Part shown: positions 38,140 to 46,286 of the stretch, in pieces
How the letters are laid out: every line of letters begins with the position of its first letter
Numbering within the stretch: position 1 is the first letter of the stretch
Origin: Streptomyces coelicoflavus
GTDB taxonomy: Bacteria; Actinomycetota; Actinomycetes; Streptomycetales; Streptomycetaceae
Assembly (NCBI RefSeq): GCF_003112555.1
Contig: NZ_BEWB01000003.1
Coordinates: 496,001 to 560,000 of the forward strand
DNA: 64,000 nucleotides
Direction of reading: 5' to 3'
Made by a program: the position numbers and the translations under genes
Notes under the pieces: model-generated
The model's database searches: none
The model's input: only the letters and a program-made list of their open reading frames with translations
What the model was told of the DNA's origin: nothing

Positions 38140-38715
38140 TCACTCCTGTGGGCGTTCGGCGGGCGCCTGGAGGGGCTGGTACGGGACTGCCGCGGTGAGG
38201 GGAGTCCGGCTCAGGCTGCCCCAGTTGCTGGCGTCCTGGCTCAGCGTCGCGTCGAGCAGTTCCATCGCTTCCCGCGCGATGAGCTGCCGGTCGTCGCCCG
38301 AGGCCTCCCGGCGCTCGACGTTCCGTATGATCCGCTGGAGTTCGGCGAGTATCAGGCTCCGCTGCTGCCACAGCTCGTGGTGGCGCATGAGGCCGCTCCA
38401 CGCCGAGATCACCCCGACGACGCCGGCCACGGCGGTGCTGGCCAACCCGAGCCATGCGGCGTAGTCCCGCCAGGCCGCGACCGCCACACCGAGCACGGCG
38501 ATGAGTCCGTTGAGGGCGGCGATCCCCACGGTGGACCGCCGGGCCTTCTTCTTCATCAGCTCGCGGGTGCGCGTGTATTCCTTGCGGAAGTGACTCAGGT
38601 AGTGGGTGGTCACTCCGAGCGCGTCCGAGTCCGCCGGGGGCGGTTCCATCGGCCGCATGCCGGTGAACTTCTGCTGCCCGTCCGTCTGTTGCCCCGCACC
38701 GGTCCGCCGCCTCAT
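38140..38715 (-). CDS. Two-helix membrane protein, SLATT-like
   Basis: The 191-residue protein starts at ATG 38715. A Lys/Arg-rich amphipathic stretch (HYLSHFRKEYTRTRELMKKKARRS) precedes two membrane helices (about 70-115). These are followed by a long helix (HELWQQRSLILAELQRIIRNVERREASG) and a C-terminus ending DASNWGSLS. This is the SLATT layout. It is convergent with the histidine kinase gene, 20 bp away. A pore-forming effector role is family-level inference and this assignment is weaker than for the gene at 9998. Confidence 0.65.
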   Translation of the reverse strand: MRRRTGAGQQTDGQQKFTGMRPMEPPPADSDALGVTTHYLSHFRKEYTRTRELMKKKARRSTVGIAALNGLIAVLGVAVAAWRDYAAWLGLASTAVAGVVGVISAWSGLMRHHELWQQRSLILAELQRIIRNVERREASGDDRQLIAREAMELLDATLSQDASNWGSLSRTPLTAAVPYQPLQAPAERPQE

Positions 38716-38868
38716 GCCCCGGATCCTAGCCGCGACGCTTCCGGCACGGCGCGGGCCGGGACCGGGCTGAGTCCGCCCGCCGGACCGGGCCACGAGGAGC
38801 CGCAGGCCCAGCTCCGCCACGGGCGCTCCCGTTCCGTGCTGGGGGCGCCCGTGGGGATGGGGTGCGGA

Positions 38869-39648
38869 TCAGAGCTGGGAGCCGCCGCCGTCCACGGGGA
38901 GCTCCGCGCCCGTGGTGAAGGTGGCCTCGAAGGCGAGGAAGGCCATCGTCCGGGCCACCTCCTCCGGGGTGCCCATCCGCCGCATCGGGTTTTCGGCGGC
39001 CATCTGTGCCTTGGTCTGCTCGGCGGCCTCCTTCGGCATCGACTTCTCCAGGATCCCGGAATCGATCGGGCCGGGGCTGACCGCGTTGACGCGGATCCCG
39101 CGCGGCAGCAGTTCCCTGGCCAGGCTGCGGGTCATCGAGCGCAGTGCGGCCTTGCTCGCCCCGTAGGCGCTCAGCGCGGGGATGCCCAGCACGTTGGCGA
39201 CCGACGTGGTGAGTACGACTCCTGCCCCGTCGGCCAGCAGCGGAACGAGCTTCTGCACCGTGAAGTAGGGGCCCTTGGCGTTGATCGTCAGCAACTGGTC
39301 GAAGAGCTCCTCGCCCGTCTCCTCGAACGGCGCGAAGCCGTTGACGCCCGCGTTGGCGAAGAGCGCGTGGACGGTGCCGAACTCGGCCTTGACCCGGTCG
39401 GCCAGCGCCTCGATGTCGTCCAGTGAGGAGGCGTCGCTGCGCACCGTGAGGTGCCCGGCACCGAGTTGCTCGCCGGCGGCGTCCAGTGCGGCCCGGTCCC
39501 GGCCGGTGATCAGCACCCGGGCGCCCTCGTGCGCCAGGAGCTTCGCGACGGCCAGGCCGAAGCCGCTGCTGCCGCCGGTGACGACGACGTTCTTGCCCGT
39601 GTACTTGCCGGTGTACGTGCCCGTGTACGTGCCCATGTGCTGGCTCAT
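38869..39648 (-). CDS. Short-chain dehydrogenase/reductase
   Basis: The 259-residue protein starts at ATG 39648 after GGAGCAG. It is a classical SDR: the cofactor motif TGGSSGFG (about residues 25-32), NAGVNG, the catalytic serine in TTSVANVLG, and YGASK, with a PGPIDSG loop. The N-terminus has a curious TGTYTGTYTGKYTGK stutter from four 12-base repeats. It is probably NAD(P)-dependent; the substrate is unknown. A TetR gene lies upstream in the same direction and the two promoters share a motif. Confidence 0.93.
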   Translation of the reverse strand: MSQHMGTYTGTYTGKYTGKNVVVTGGSSGFGLAVAKLLAHEGARVLITGRDRAALDAAGEQLGAGHLTVRSDASSLDDIEALADRVKAEFGTVHALFANAGVNGFAPFEETGEELFDQLLTINAKGPYFTVQKLVPLLADGAGVVLTTSVANVLGIPALSAYGASKAALRSMTRSLARELLPRGIRVNAVSPGPIDSGILEKSMPKEAAEQTKAQMAAENPMRRMGTPEEVARTMAFLAFEATFTTGAELPVDGGGSQL

Positions 39649-39673
39649 GTTCTGCTCCAGTTCTTTAACTCAA

Positions 39674-39690
39674 GGTACAGAATTTCGGTA
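39674..39690. promoter_or_regulatory. Operator-like motif upstream of the SDR gene
   Basis: GGTACAGAATTTCGGTA begins 26 bp upstream of the SDR start. Eleven of its first thirteen bases recur, on the other strand, upstream of the tetR gene (40319-40331), pointing to a TetR binding site. Confidence 0.5.
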
Positions 39691-39696
39691 TGACAA

Positions 39697-39715
39697 CCCC
39701 CGGCGGTGCCGGGGG
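39697..39715 (-). terminator. Terminator after the tetR gene
   Basis: CCCCCGGC and GCCGGGGG form a perfect 8-bp stem with a GGT loop, 12 bp beyond the tetR stop, separating it from the SDR gene. Confidence 0.55.
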
Positions 39716-39726
39716 GAGGTGGTGGG

Positions 39727-40305
39727 TCAGAGGGAGTCGACCGTCGCGTCGATCACCCGGGTGAGCCGGTCCGGCCCTTGGGCGATGCGGGCCACCAGGC
39801 GCATCCCGACGACGGTGTTCATCAGCATGCTGCCGAGGGCGGCGGGGTCGCGCCCCGGGTCGATCTCTCCCGCCCGTTGCCCCTCCGCCGCCAGTGCCTG
39901 GAAGGCCTCTTCGGTGCGGTCGAGCATCCGGCGGAGCACCTCCGCCGCCTCCTGGTCGACGCCGGCCCGCTCGGCCGTGGTGTTCACCGCCAGGCAGCCT
40001 CGGTGATCCGGGTCGGCCAGGTCCATCTCGGCCAGCGCCGTGAGTGCCCCGCGCAGTCGCTGCTTCACCGGGCCCGGCTGCTCCAGCACCTCGATCAGTG
40101 CCTCGGTCTGGCTGTCCCGGTACCGACGCAGCGCTCGCAGGAAGAGTGCCTGCTTGCTGCCGAACGCGTTGTACAGACTCCCCTTTCCGATGCCGAGCGC
40201 GTCCACCAGGTCCTGGGGGGTGGTGGCGGCGTACCCCTTTCGCCAGAACACCTCCATCGCCTGGTCGACGGCGATCTCCGGGTCGAACTCCTTCGGTCTG
40301 GCCAT
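39727..40305 (-). CDS. TetR-family transcriptional regulator
   Basis: The 192-residue protein starts at ATG 40305 (MARPKEFDPEIAVDQAMEVFW). The helix-turn-helix TTPQDLVDALGIGKGSLYNAFGSKQALF is of the AcrR/YxaF type that often controls oxidoreductases. The C-terminal domain includes DHRGCLAVNTTAE, a conserved cysteine region in this subgroup. The regulated gene is probably the SDR just downstream. The ribosome site is weak. Confidence 0.93.
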   Translation of the reverse strand: MARPKEFDPEIAVDQAMEVFWRKGYAATTPQDLVDALGIGKGSLYNAFGSKQALFLRALRRYRDSQTEALIEVLEQPGPVKQRLRGALTALAEMDLADPDHRGCLAVNTTAERAGVDQEAAEVLRRMLDRTEEAFQALAAEGQRAGEIDPGRDPAALGSMLMNTVVGMRLVARIAQGPDRLTRVIDATVDSL

Positions 40306-40318
40306 GTCCCGACTGTAA

Positions 40319-40331
40319 GCAATTCTGGACC
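40319..40331. promoter_or_regulatory. Operator-like motif upstream of tetR
   Basis: On the minus strand this reads GGTCCAGAATTGC, matching the SDR-promoter motif at 11 of 13 positions. It lies 14 bp from the tetR start. Confidence 0.5.
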
Positions 40332-40333
40332 TG

Positions 40334-40627
40334 CGAGTCAAGAACGTAGGCCGCCGCGGTGAGCAGTTCGACCCACCGCTCAACCACGCGGAGTTGGCGT
40401 TCTACGACGCGGTCGCCCTCCGCGACATGGCCAAGGCGATGGAGGGCGGCGACAACACCCTCGCCAAGATCGCCCGTGCCCTCGTCAAGGACATCCAGAA
40501 GAACCTCTCCGTCGACTGGCTCTCCCGTGAGCCCCGTCCGCGCCAAGCTCCGTACCCGCATCCACCGCGTGCTGGCGCCGGTCAGGGCGGCCAGGTGCGC
40601 TCGATACGCTCGCGCCGTACCGCGTAG
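40334..40627 (+). pseudogene. Frameshifted C-terminal fragment of a type I restriction HsdR subunit
   Basis: The + strand encodes RGEQFDPPLNHAELAFYDAV, then MEGGDNTLAKIARALVKDIQ and NLSVDWLSRE. This is the conserved end of HsdR (DUF3387 region, with the LAFYDA...DNTL..IA..LV..I..N..VDW..RE pattern). At about 40532 the frame must shift by one base to continue as PVRAKLRTRIHRVLA, the next conserved block. The motor and nuclease domains are missing and no hsdM or hsdS is present. It is therefore a broken remnant that abuts the tetR promoter and overlaps the end of the toxin gene. Confidence 0.8.
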
Positions 40628-40971
40628 GCCGCTGGGCCGCCTCGTGCCACGGCACGATGGATCGCCTCCCGGTGGGCGTCGAGCCGCTCGACCATCTCCA
40701 CACTGCGCAGTTGCTGGTTGTCGAGATAGAAGAGCACTGCTTCCCGCTCAAGCACTGGCCGGATCTCCAGGTCTCGGCTCTTGATCCGGCCGTCCTTCGA
40801 GAGCGGCGCCCATGACTGGTCGAGACCGTGCGCGATCCAGTCCTCGTCGGCAACGTCCTGTCCGTCGTCGGCGAAGACGTCCCCGATACGGTGTACGGTC
40901 CAGCCGCACGCCCTCAGTCCCTCTGCGACACGACGTCCGAGATTGCGGTCGAGGAAGAACTCAGGCGGCAA
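40582..40971 (-). CDS. PIN-like toxin of the VapC45 type
   Basis: The 129-residue protein starts at ATG 40971, overlapping the antitoxin stop by 11 bp. It begins PPEFFLDRNLGRRVAEGLRA and includes GDVFADDGQDVADEDWIAHG and APLSKDGRIKSRDLE. This is the pattern of the VapC45/DUF5615-like PIN domain with acidic metal-binding residues (D8, D37-E43 region, D60s). It should be a ribonuclease toxin held in check by the upstream protein. The 3' end overlaps the hsdR relic on the other strand. Confidence 0.82.
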   Translation of the reverse strand: MPPEFFLDRNLGRRVAEGLRACGWTVHRIGDVFADDGQDVADEDWIAHGLDQSWAPLSKDGRIKSRDLEIRPVLEREAVLFYLDNQQLRSVEMVERLDAHREAIHRAVARGGPAAYAVRRERIERTWPP

Positions 40972-41617
40972 GGCGCACCACTGCCCTGCACAGCTCGTCG
41001 ACCTGCTCGGGCGTCATGTCGAAGTCGTACGCGATGTCCTCGACGCTCTCCCCGGCCTCCCAAAGGTCGGTGATCGCGTTGACCGCGACACGGTTGGCGG
41101 CCACGACGGGCCTCCCGCGCCCGAACCTCGGGTCGATCACGACGGGTACGGAGTCCGGGTACTGCCTGAGCCGCAGGCTGGACGGGAAGTCTTCGTCGGG
41201 TTCCCAGTTCAGGTAGCGGAGGTAGTCGGAGACGACCTCGTGGATGGGCGCCTGACTGTCGCGGGCTCTGCGGAGGTCGCCGAGGCCGTGCTCGATGAAG
41301 ATGTCCACGCCGTCCGTCGCGATCCGCTTCGACACAAGGCCGTACGGGGTGGCAAAGGCATCCCGTACGGCGGCGGCAGCTTCTCTGATCTCGCTCATCC
41401 GGAGCCCCAGAGAGCGCAAGGAATGGAGAACATGCGCCTCGGCCACCGCGATGAACGGTACGGAGGGCTGTCCCTTGCGCATCGGCTCGACCTGGTGGAC
41501 CAGCGGCGCTCCGGCGGCTCTGCCCTTCAGCCACGAATGGAGTGTCGACTGTGGAATCTCCAGGTAGGAGGCTGTTTCCGCGGGAGTCAGAAGTCCGTCC
41601 TCGAACCTGTCGACCAT
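40961..41617 (-). CDS. VapB45-type antitoxin with MerR-like HTH and DUF433 domain
   Basis: The 218-residue protein starts at ATG 41617 behind a perfect AGGAGGTG. An N-terminal helix-turn-helix (LLTPAETASYLEIPQSTLHSWLKG) is of the MerR/excisionase type. The C-terminus is DUF433 (VVIDPRFGRGRPVVAANRVAVNAITDLWEAGESVEDIAYDFDMTPEQVDELCRAV). Exactly this two-domain protein followed by a PIN-like protein makes up the Rv2018/Rv2019 (VapBC45) pair of M. tuberculosis. It probably autoregulates the operon. Confidence 0.85.
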   Translation of the reverse strand: MVDRFEDGLLTPAETASYLEIPQSTLHSWLKGRAAGAPLVHQVEPMRKGQPSVPFIAVAEAHVLHSLRSLGLRMSEIREAAAAVRDAFATPYGLVSKRIATDGVDIFIEHGLGDLRRARDSQAPIHEVVSDYLRYLNWEPDEDFPSSLRLRQYPDSVPVVIDPRFGRGRPVVAANRVAVNAITDLWEAGESVEDIAYDFDMTPEQVDELCRAVVRLAA

Positions 41618-41711
41618 GTCCCACCTCCTCCTGCCGTGCCCGGTACCGGGTCTCGCATCGTCGCACATCAAGGCTGCCACCCGGGGCCGCACGGCACACC
41701 TGCCCACCGGC

Positions 41712-42653
41712 TCAGCCGGCCGCACGCAGGCTCTCCCCGACCACGTGGTCCCGGCAGCTCCGGCAGCGTCCCGGTTCCTGGGCGCGGAAGGCGCGCTCGC
41801 AGCCGTCGCAGGTCTGGAACGGCAGCACGGCCGGGCGCTCGACGGTCGGTGGGAGAGGCAGCAGGGGTGGCACGGGCAGCGGCGTCTCCCGCAGGCGGAA
41901 CGCGAGGAAGCTCGCCGGGCGGGCCCGGAAGCGGTCGGGAAGCCGTACGGTCAGCAGCTCGGTGATCTCGTGCGCTCCCACTCCGGCCGCCAGCCACTCG
42001 GTCACGGCCGGCGCCAAGCGGGCGGCCTCCCGCGCGGACAGGACGAGCCGGGGGTCGACCCGACGCAGGGCGCTCAGCACGGCAACCGCCTTCGGATCGG
42101 CGTCGCCCAGTGCGGGCACCGGGCTCTCGGTCTCCTCAGGGGCGGGCGCGGGACCGGGAGCAGGCGCCACCTCACGCAGAGGAGAAGCGGACTCTCGCAC
42201 GACGGACCGCTCCCGGGGCCGCTCCGGGGGCCGTGCCTGGGACCGGGGCGGCGTCGGCGGCTCGGGCGGGCCGGGCGGGCCGTCGGGACCGTCCGGACCA
42301 TCGCCACCGGGGACGTCGTAGAAGTACGTCCGGGTACGGATCTGCCCGGAGACCAGCCGCTCCCGGCGACGCTCCAGGTAACCGGCGGCTTCCAGCTCCC
42401 GGAGAGCACGCGAAATCAGGATCTCGCCCTCGCTGAAGTGCTCGCACAGGGCGGCGATGGTCACAGGGGCGCCGGTGGGCAACGACAGGATGTACACGGC
42501 CACGCCGACCGTGACCGCGCTGCCGCGCCGCTGGGCGAGGGCGTTGGAGACCACCGTGAAGTCGGCGGTGAGCCGGGTGCGTACGTGGATCACACCGGAC
42601 GTCGGTGCTCCGGCGTCGGCGCGCAGGCGCGCGTTAGACTGCGAGTCAGCCAT
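41712..42653 (-). CDS. Winged-helix protein with C-terminal zinc ribbon
   Basis: The 313-residue protein starts at ATG 42653 (MADSQSNARLRADAG). Residues 20-110 form a winged helix (FTVVSNALAQRR, VTIAALCEHFSEGEILISRALRELEAAGYLERRRERL). A Pro/Glu/Arg-rich linker follows (about 115-180), then a helical domain (VAVLSALRRVDPRLVLSAREAARLAPAVTEWL...ITELLTVRLPDRFRARPASFLAFRL). The C-terminus is a four-cysteine ribbon, CDGCERAF...GRCRSCRD. The protein looks like a DNA-binding regulator or a plasmid replication-type factor. It is a paralogous family in Streptomyces without assigned function. Confidence 0.82.
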   Translation of the reverse strand: MADSQSNARLRADAGAPTSGVIHVRTRLTADFTVVSNALAQRRGSAVTVGVAVYILSLPTGAPVTIAALCEHFSEGEILISRALRELEAAGYLERRRERLVSGQIRTRTYFYDVPGGDGPDGPDGPPGPPEPPTPPRSQARPPERPRERSVVRESASPLREVAPAPGPAPAPEETESPVPALGDADPKAVAVLSALRRVDPRLVLSAREAARLAPAVTEWLAAGVGAHEITELLTVRLPDRFRARPASFLAFRLRETPLPVPPLLPLPPTVERPAVLPFQTCDGCERAFRAQEPGRCRSCRDHVVGESLRAAG

Positions 42654-43046
42654 CGGGAAGCGTCTTCTTCCTTGATCGGTCAGGCCCGCGTCCGGGAGTG
42701 CGAATCCTGGGCGTGGGCCGCTCTGTTGTAGGTCGTTGGTGCGCTCTTGCGGTGAACGTAACGGCCCGAATCCCGCACCCGCAAGCCAGTCACTCGCACG
42801 GGTGACACGCGCGCACCGGCGCGGGGAGGGTGGGCGGGCGGGTAGTTCTTTCCCCGGTTCTTTGGGGAGGTCAGTGGCCCACCGGCACCTCGCGAACGAG
42901 GCACCGGCGGACCCGGGCAACCGCGGTCGACCGGCACCCGGTTGACTCGGCGGCGGCGGCGACCGCCCTTGACCCCGCTTATGAACCCGGACGTGAGCGC
43001 CACCCGGCGAACCGGATGCCGAACGTGTGATGTGTACGCGTCGCTC

Positions 43047-43052
43047 TATAGT
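43047..43052 (+). promoter_or_regulatory. -10 element for the lipoprotein gene
   Basis: TATAGT lies 37-42 bp upstream of the lipoprotein ATG. The -35 region is not recognisable. The rest of the 435-bp gap (42654-43088) is GC-rich with no supported gene. Confidence 0.45.
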
Positions 43053-43088
43053 CAGCCGGGGGGAACGCAATCGTCGGGGGCGGAATAC

Positions 43089-43910
43089 ATGCGACGTACA
43101 AGATCGCTGCTCACGGTCGTTCTGCTGAGTGCGGTCGGCGTGCTGCTGCTCGGCGCGTGCGGGACGCTTCGCGCCGGTTCCGACGGTGCGGCGACCGCGC
43201 CGGAGCCGCCGGAGCCGCCGGAGTCGACGCGCTGGCAGACGTACGCGCCGATCGGGGTGACCGCCGCCCGGCTCGCCGACGACCGCCGCACGCTCGACGT
43301 CGACGTCGAGGTGCCCGGCCCCGGGAAGACGTGCGCGCGCGACCTGAAGGCGGTCGTCACCGACACGTCGGACCGCACCGTGTGGGTGCAGGTGACGTAC
43401 TCCGCCCCGGCGGGCGGCCCCCCGCGCGCCGACTGCCGTACGACCGCCACGGTGACCGCGGAGGTGCGGCTGCCGTCCCCGCTAGGCCACCGGGCCCTGT
43501 CCGTGGACAACTTCACGACGTTCACGGCGGACGGCGCCGACCCGCCCCACCTGCGCCTGTGCGGCGAACTCGGCTGCCACCCCGCGCCCACCGGCTGCAC
43601 CCCCGCCTCCTACGACCAGGCCGTGATGGCTCTCGACGTGCCGAACCACACCTCCCGCGGCGACGAGCGCTGCGACGGGAAGTGGCTGGTGTTTGACGTC
43701 TCCTCGCGCATGGGCCCGGCCTGCCCCGAGGGCGCCGGTCCCGGCTGCGGGGCGAGCCTCGACGACCGCTGGTTCTTCCGGGCCGAGAAGTCGGGCTGGA
43801 AACCGATCGCCCGCAGTACGAAGGCCGGATGCACAGATGTGCACGCCATCGAGCCCGCCTTCCCGTCCGCCCTGTGCGCTGGCCTCCCCCCGCTCAAGCG
43901 GTCGAACTAG
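43089..43910 (+). CDS. Lipoprotein of unknown function
   Basis: The 273-residue protein starts at ATG 43089 after GGGGGCGGAA. A classical lipoprotein signal (MRRTRSLLTVVLLSAVGVLL, then lipobox LGAC) predicts anchoring on the outer face of the membrane. A Glu/Pro linker (APEPPEPPEST) precedes a beta-rich domain with about nine cysteines, probably disulphide-linked outside the cell (CARDLKAVV, ADCRTTATV, LCGELGCHP, GCTP, CDGKW, CPEGAGPGCGAS, GCTDVH, CAGLPP). I do not recognise the family. Confidence 0.85.
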   Translation: MRRTRSLLTVVLLSAVGVLLLGACGTLRAGSDGAATAPEPPEPPESTRWQTYAPIGVTAARLADDRRTLDVDVEVPGPGKTCARDLKAVVTDTSDRTVWVQVTYSAPAGGPPRADCRTTATVTAEVRLPSPLGHRALSVDNFTTFTADGADPPHLRLCGELGCHPAPTGCTPASYDQAVMALDVPNHTSRGDERCDGKWLVFDVSSRMGPACPEGAGPGCGASLDDRWFFRAEKSGWKPIARSTKAGCTDVHAIEPAFPSALCAGLPPLKRSN

Positions 43911-43942
43911 GCCCCGCCCCGGGCCCCTTCGGTGAACGCCCG

Positions 43943-44647
43943 TCAGGGAGTTCCGGGACGTTTGTAGCCGACCCACAACCGGCCGCCGACCCGCTCGAGC
44001 ACCTCGTCGACGACGGTCACGAGGGGGTCCGCCCTCCCGTCCAGCGCCTCCCGCAGGCCGTGGTGGAGGCGTGTGCTGAGCCCTGGCGCGGTCGTCTCGA
44101 GCCGGCGTGCCAGCCACTTCCCACCGCCACCCCAGGATCCGGCGACCGCCAGCCCCAGCTCACCGGTCCGACGGACCAACTCGGTCGCGATGAACAGCCG
44201 CTCGCTCGGGTCGTCGCTTCCCTCGAGGTCGTCCAGGAGGTCGGTGATCGCGTAGCGGCGGTCGTCGATCTCTTCCGCCGACACCGGGGGTGGTCCTGCG
44301 GCGGTCAGCTTCCGGGCGTGTGCGGCGAGGCGCGATCCGAGTCCGTCGGTGTCGAAGAGCAGCACCCCGGCGGCACACATCCACAGCAGCGGCGACCGGC
44401 GCGTGGGCAGTTCCCGTTCGATGTAGGCGTGCCACGTCGCTTCGGTGTGCACGAACATCTCCACCGGCCAGTCGGCGTACTGGAGGCTCTCGCGGTAGGG
44501 GGCCGGGGCTCCGTGGAGCAGCACCACGACGTCGAGGTCCGACGTCGCCGTGCGGCGGCCCGTCGCGACGCTGCCGCCCAGGAAGGCGGTACGTGCTTCG
44601 GGGTGCTGTTCCTCTACGACGGCGCGTGCGGCTTCGATCGCATCCAT
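43943..44647 (-). CDS. Nucleotidyltransferase-domain protein
   Basis: The 234-residue protein starts at ATG 44647 (MDAIEAARAVVEEQHPEA). The polymerase-beta-type core motif is GGSVATGRRTATSDLDVVVL, with both catalytic aspartates. The rest is helical with RRTGELGLAVAGSWGGGGKWLARRL. It resembles minimal nucleotidyltransferases, including aminoglycoside adenylyltransferase relatives, but is too divergent to name a substrate. No HEPN partner gene is adjacent. The ribosome site is weak. Confidence 0.8.
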   Translation of the reverse strand: MDAIEAARAVVEEQHPEARTAFLGGSVATGRRTATSDLDVVVLLHGAPAPYRESLQYADWPVEMFVHTEATWHAYIERELPTRRSPLLWMCAAGVLLFDTDGLGSRLAAHARKLTAAGPPPVSAEEIDDRRYAITDLLDDLEGSDDPSERLFIATELVRRTGELGLAVAGSWGGGGKWLARRLETTAPGLSTRLHHGLREALDGRADPLVTVVDEVLERVGGRLWVGYKRPGTP

Positions 44648-44702
44648 GCGCCAACTATCCGCACTGGGCCCGCCGCGCGCACGCTCTTTCTCGGTCCGCC
44701 GG

Positions 44703-45068
44703 TCAGCGGACGATCTTCCGTCCCGCTTCGGTGAGGGTGAGCGTGAGGCACCCCAGCCACGTGCCGGAGCGTGGGTACTCCCAGTTCTCGGCGTCCGCCA
44801 GGACAGCGGCAAGGTCCCGCTCCGGAACGGGCGGACCGGGCTGCTCCCCGAGCGTGCCGTCCGGCGCGGTCCAGGGCACGAGCGGGCACACCTCGATCCA
44901 CCCTCGCTCGACGAGGGAAAGGAGGACCGGGACGAGAGCCGAGGAGGGCCCTGAGACCAGCGGCTCGTCGAGGTCACCGCGGACACCCGGGAGGATGTCG
45001 ATCTCGGCGGCGTTGATCATGAACGCGCGTTCGGCGGAGGACAGCTGCTCTGTCGCGGGACACGGCAC
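44703..45068 (-). CDS. Hypothetical protein, possible winged-helix
   Basis: The 121-residue protein starts at GTG 45068 (a later ATG at residue 17 is possible). Its helical first half (SAERAFMINAAEIDILPGV, SSALVPVLLSLVERGWIEV) and closing LTLTEAGRKIVR look like a small winged-helix protein with the wing at the C-terminus. No family is recognised. It is the last gene before the tRNA. Confidence 0.6.
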   Translation of the reverse strand: MPCPATEQLSSAERAFMINAAEIDILPGVRGDLDEPLVSGPSSALVPVLLSLVERGWIEVCPLVPWTAPDGTLGEQPGPPVPERDLAAVLADAENWEYPRSGTWLGCLTLTLTEAGRKIVR

Positions 45069-45133
45069 GTACGGAGTGTCGCAGCTCTGGAGAACGACTT
45101 CCTCGGCGCGGGTACTCCTGCCTCCGCAACCAC

Positions 45134-45170
45134 TCAGGGGCCCGACCCGCTAAGCGGATCAGGCCCCTGA
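45134..45170 (-). terminator. Terminator downstream of tRNA-Pro
   Basis: TCAGGGGCC (45134-45142) and GGCCCCTGA (45162-45170) form a perfect 9-bp stem. The loop contains a second CCGCT/AGCGG stem. It begins 16 bp after the tRNA 3' end. Confidence 0.65.
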
Positions 45171-45185
45171 ACTGGTACTTCACTG

Positions 45186-45259
<74 letters not shown>

Positions 45260-45326
45260 ATCGTCGCTGCTCGTCGCGGCGACGTCGTTTACTTTAGCCC
45301 ACCGCTGGCCGGAGACGAAATCCGGT

Positions 45327-46073
45327 TTACCGCGGGCGGTGGAGCGGGTTCGGGCGGGCGTGGTCCAGGGCGACCAGGAGTACGGCCAGGGCGTACAGGG
45401 CGAGGCCCACGAGGAGGGCGTTGCCGAGGACGATCTTGTAACCGTGCCGGCCCACGTCGAGGAAGGGATAGAGGTAGCGGTTCTGGGCGCCGGACGGGAG
45501 CAGCTCGCCGCGGGTGAGGGAGAAGGCCAGGTAGGCCAGGGGGTAGATGAGCCATACGGGGGCCTGGCGCAGGTGCAGTCGGCCGGGGGCGGTGAAGAGG
45601 AGCCAGTCCAGGGCCGCGGCCACCGGCACCACGATGTGGAGGATCTGGGTCGCGGCGGTCTGCCAGGTCGTGGCGTCCGGCGCCGTGAACAGGGGCGACT
45701 CGCCCGCCGGGACGAGGTGCTGGACCAGGCCCGCGGCGACGACGTAGAACAGCGCCCCTCCCGTGAGGGCGCCCGGCAGGGGGTGGTGGGCGGACCAGGA
45801 GCACCGGGCGGAGGCGAGCATGACCAGTGCCAGCAGGATGCCGCTCTGGACCGTGAAGTGGCTCAGGGGGGTCGTGGGCGGACCGCCGGCGGTGAGCAGC
45901 TCGATCGTCACGCCGGTCAGGGCCAGCAGCGCGATCACGCCGCGGTAGACGGCGACCAGGCGACGGCGTGCCGGGATCAGCACGGCGCGGGCCGGTACGA
46001 CGGTGGGCGGCAGGACGACGTGGCCCGGGATCGGGGGGAGGTCCGGGAGGTCCCTGGGTATCGGGGCTGTCAT
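45327..46073 (-). CDS. Pr6Pr-family membrane protein
   Basis: The 248-residue protein starts at ATG 46073. Six membrane helices contain the Pr6Pr/FAR-17a-like features: HFTVQSGILLALVMLAS, HIVVPVAAALDWLLF, WLIYPLAYLAFSLTRGE and YPFLDVGRHGY. The function of the family in bacteria is unknown. The gene lies just upstream of the tRNA on the same strand, so cotranscription is possible. Confidence 0.88.
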   Translation of the reverse strand: MTAPIPRDLPDLPPIPGHVVLPPTVVPARAVLIPARRRLVAVYRGVIALLALTGVTIELLTAGGPPTTPLSHFTVQSGILLALVMLASARCSWSAHHPLPGALTGGALFYVVAAGLVQHLVPAGESPLFTAPDATTWQTAATQILHIVVPVAAALDWLLFTAPGRLHLRQAPVWLIYPLAYLAFSLTRGELLPSGAQNRYLYPFLDVGRHGYKIVLGNALLVGLALYALAVLLVALDHARPNPLHRPR

Positions 46074-46257
46074 GGCCTCAACGTAGACAGACCGGACATC
46101 GCGGGCTATGTGGGTGGGCCGTGTGGGTTACCCACCCGTCCCAGGCCCGCCCGGGGTTGTGTGTCCTCCGCTCCGGGTTCCCCCCCTGCTTCCCGGCCCC
46201 CCCGTGAGCCCAGCCCCAGCCTCGGCCCCGTGAGCCCAGCCCCGGCCCCGGCCCCGC

Positions 46258-46275
46258 CCCAGTCCCGGGACTGGG
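46258..46275 (-). terminator. Palindromic terminator after the metallophosphoesterase gene
   Basis: CCCAGTCCC directly abuts GGGACTGGG, 11 bp beyond the stop. Further out lie two GTGAGCCCAGCCCCGGCC-like repeats (46204-46250). Confidence 0.5.
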
Positions 46276-46286
46276 CCGGGGGCTGG

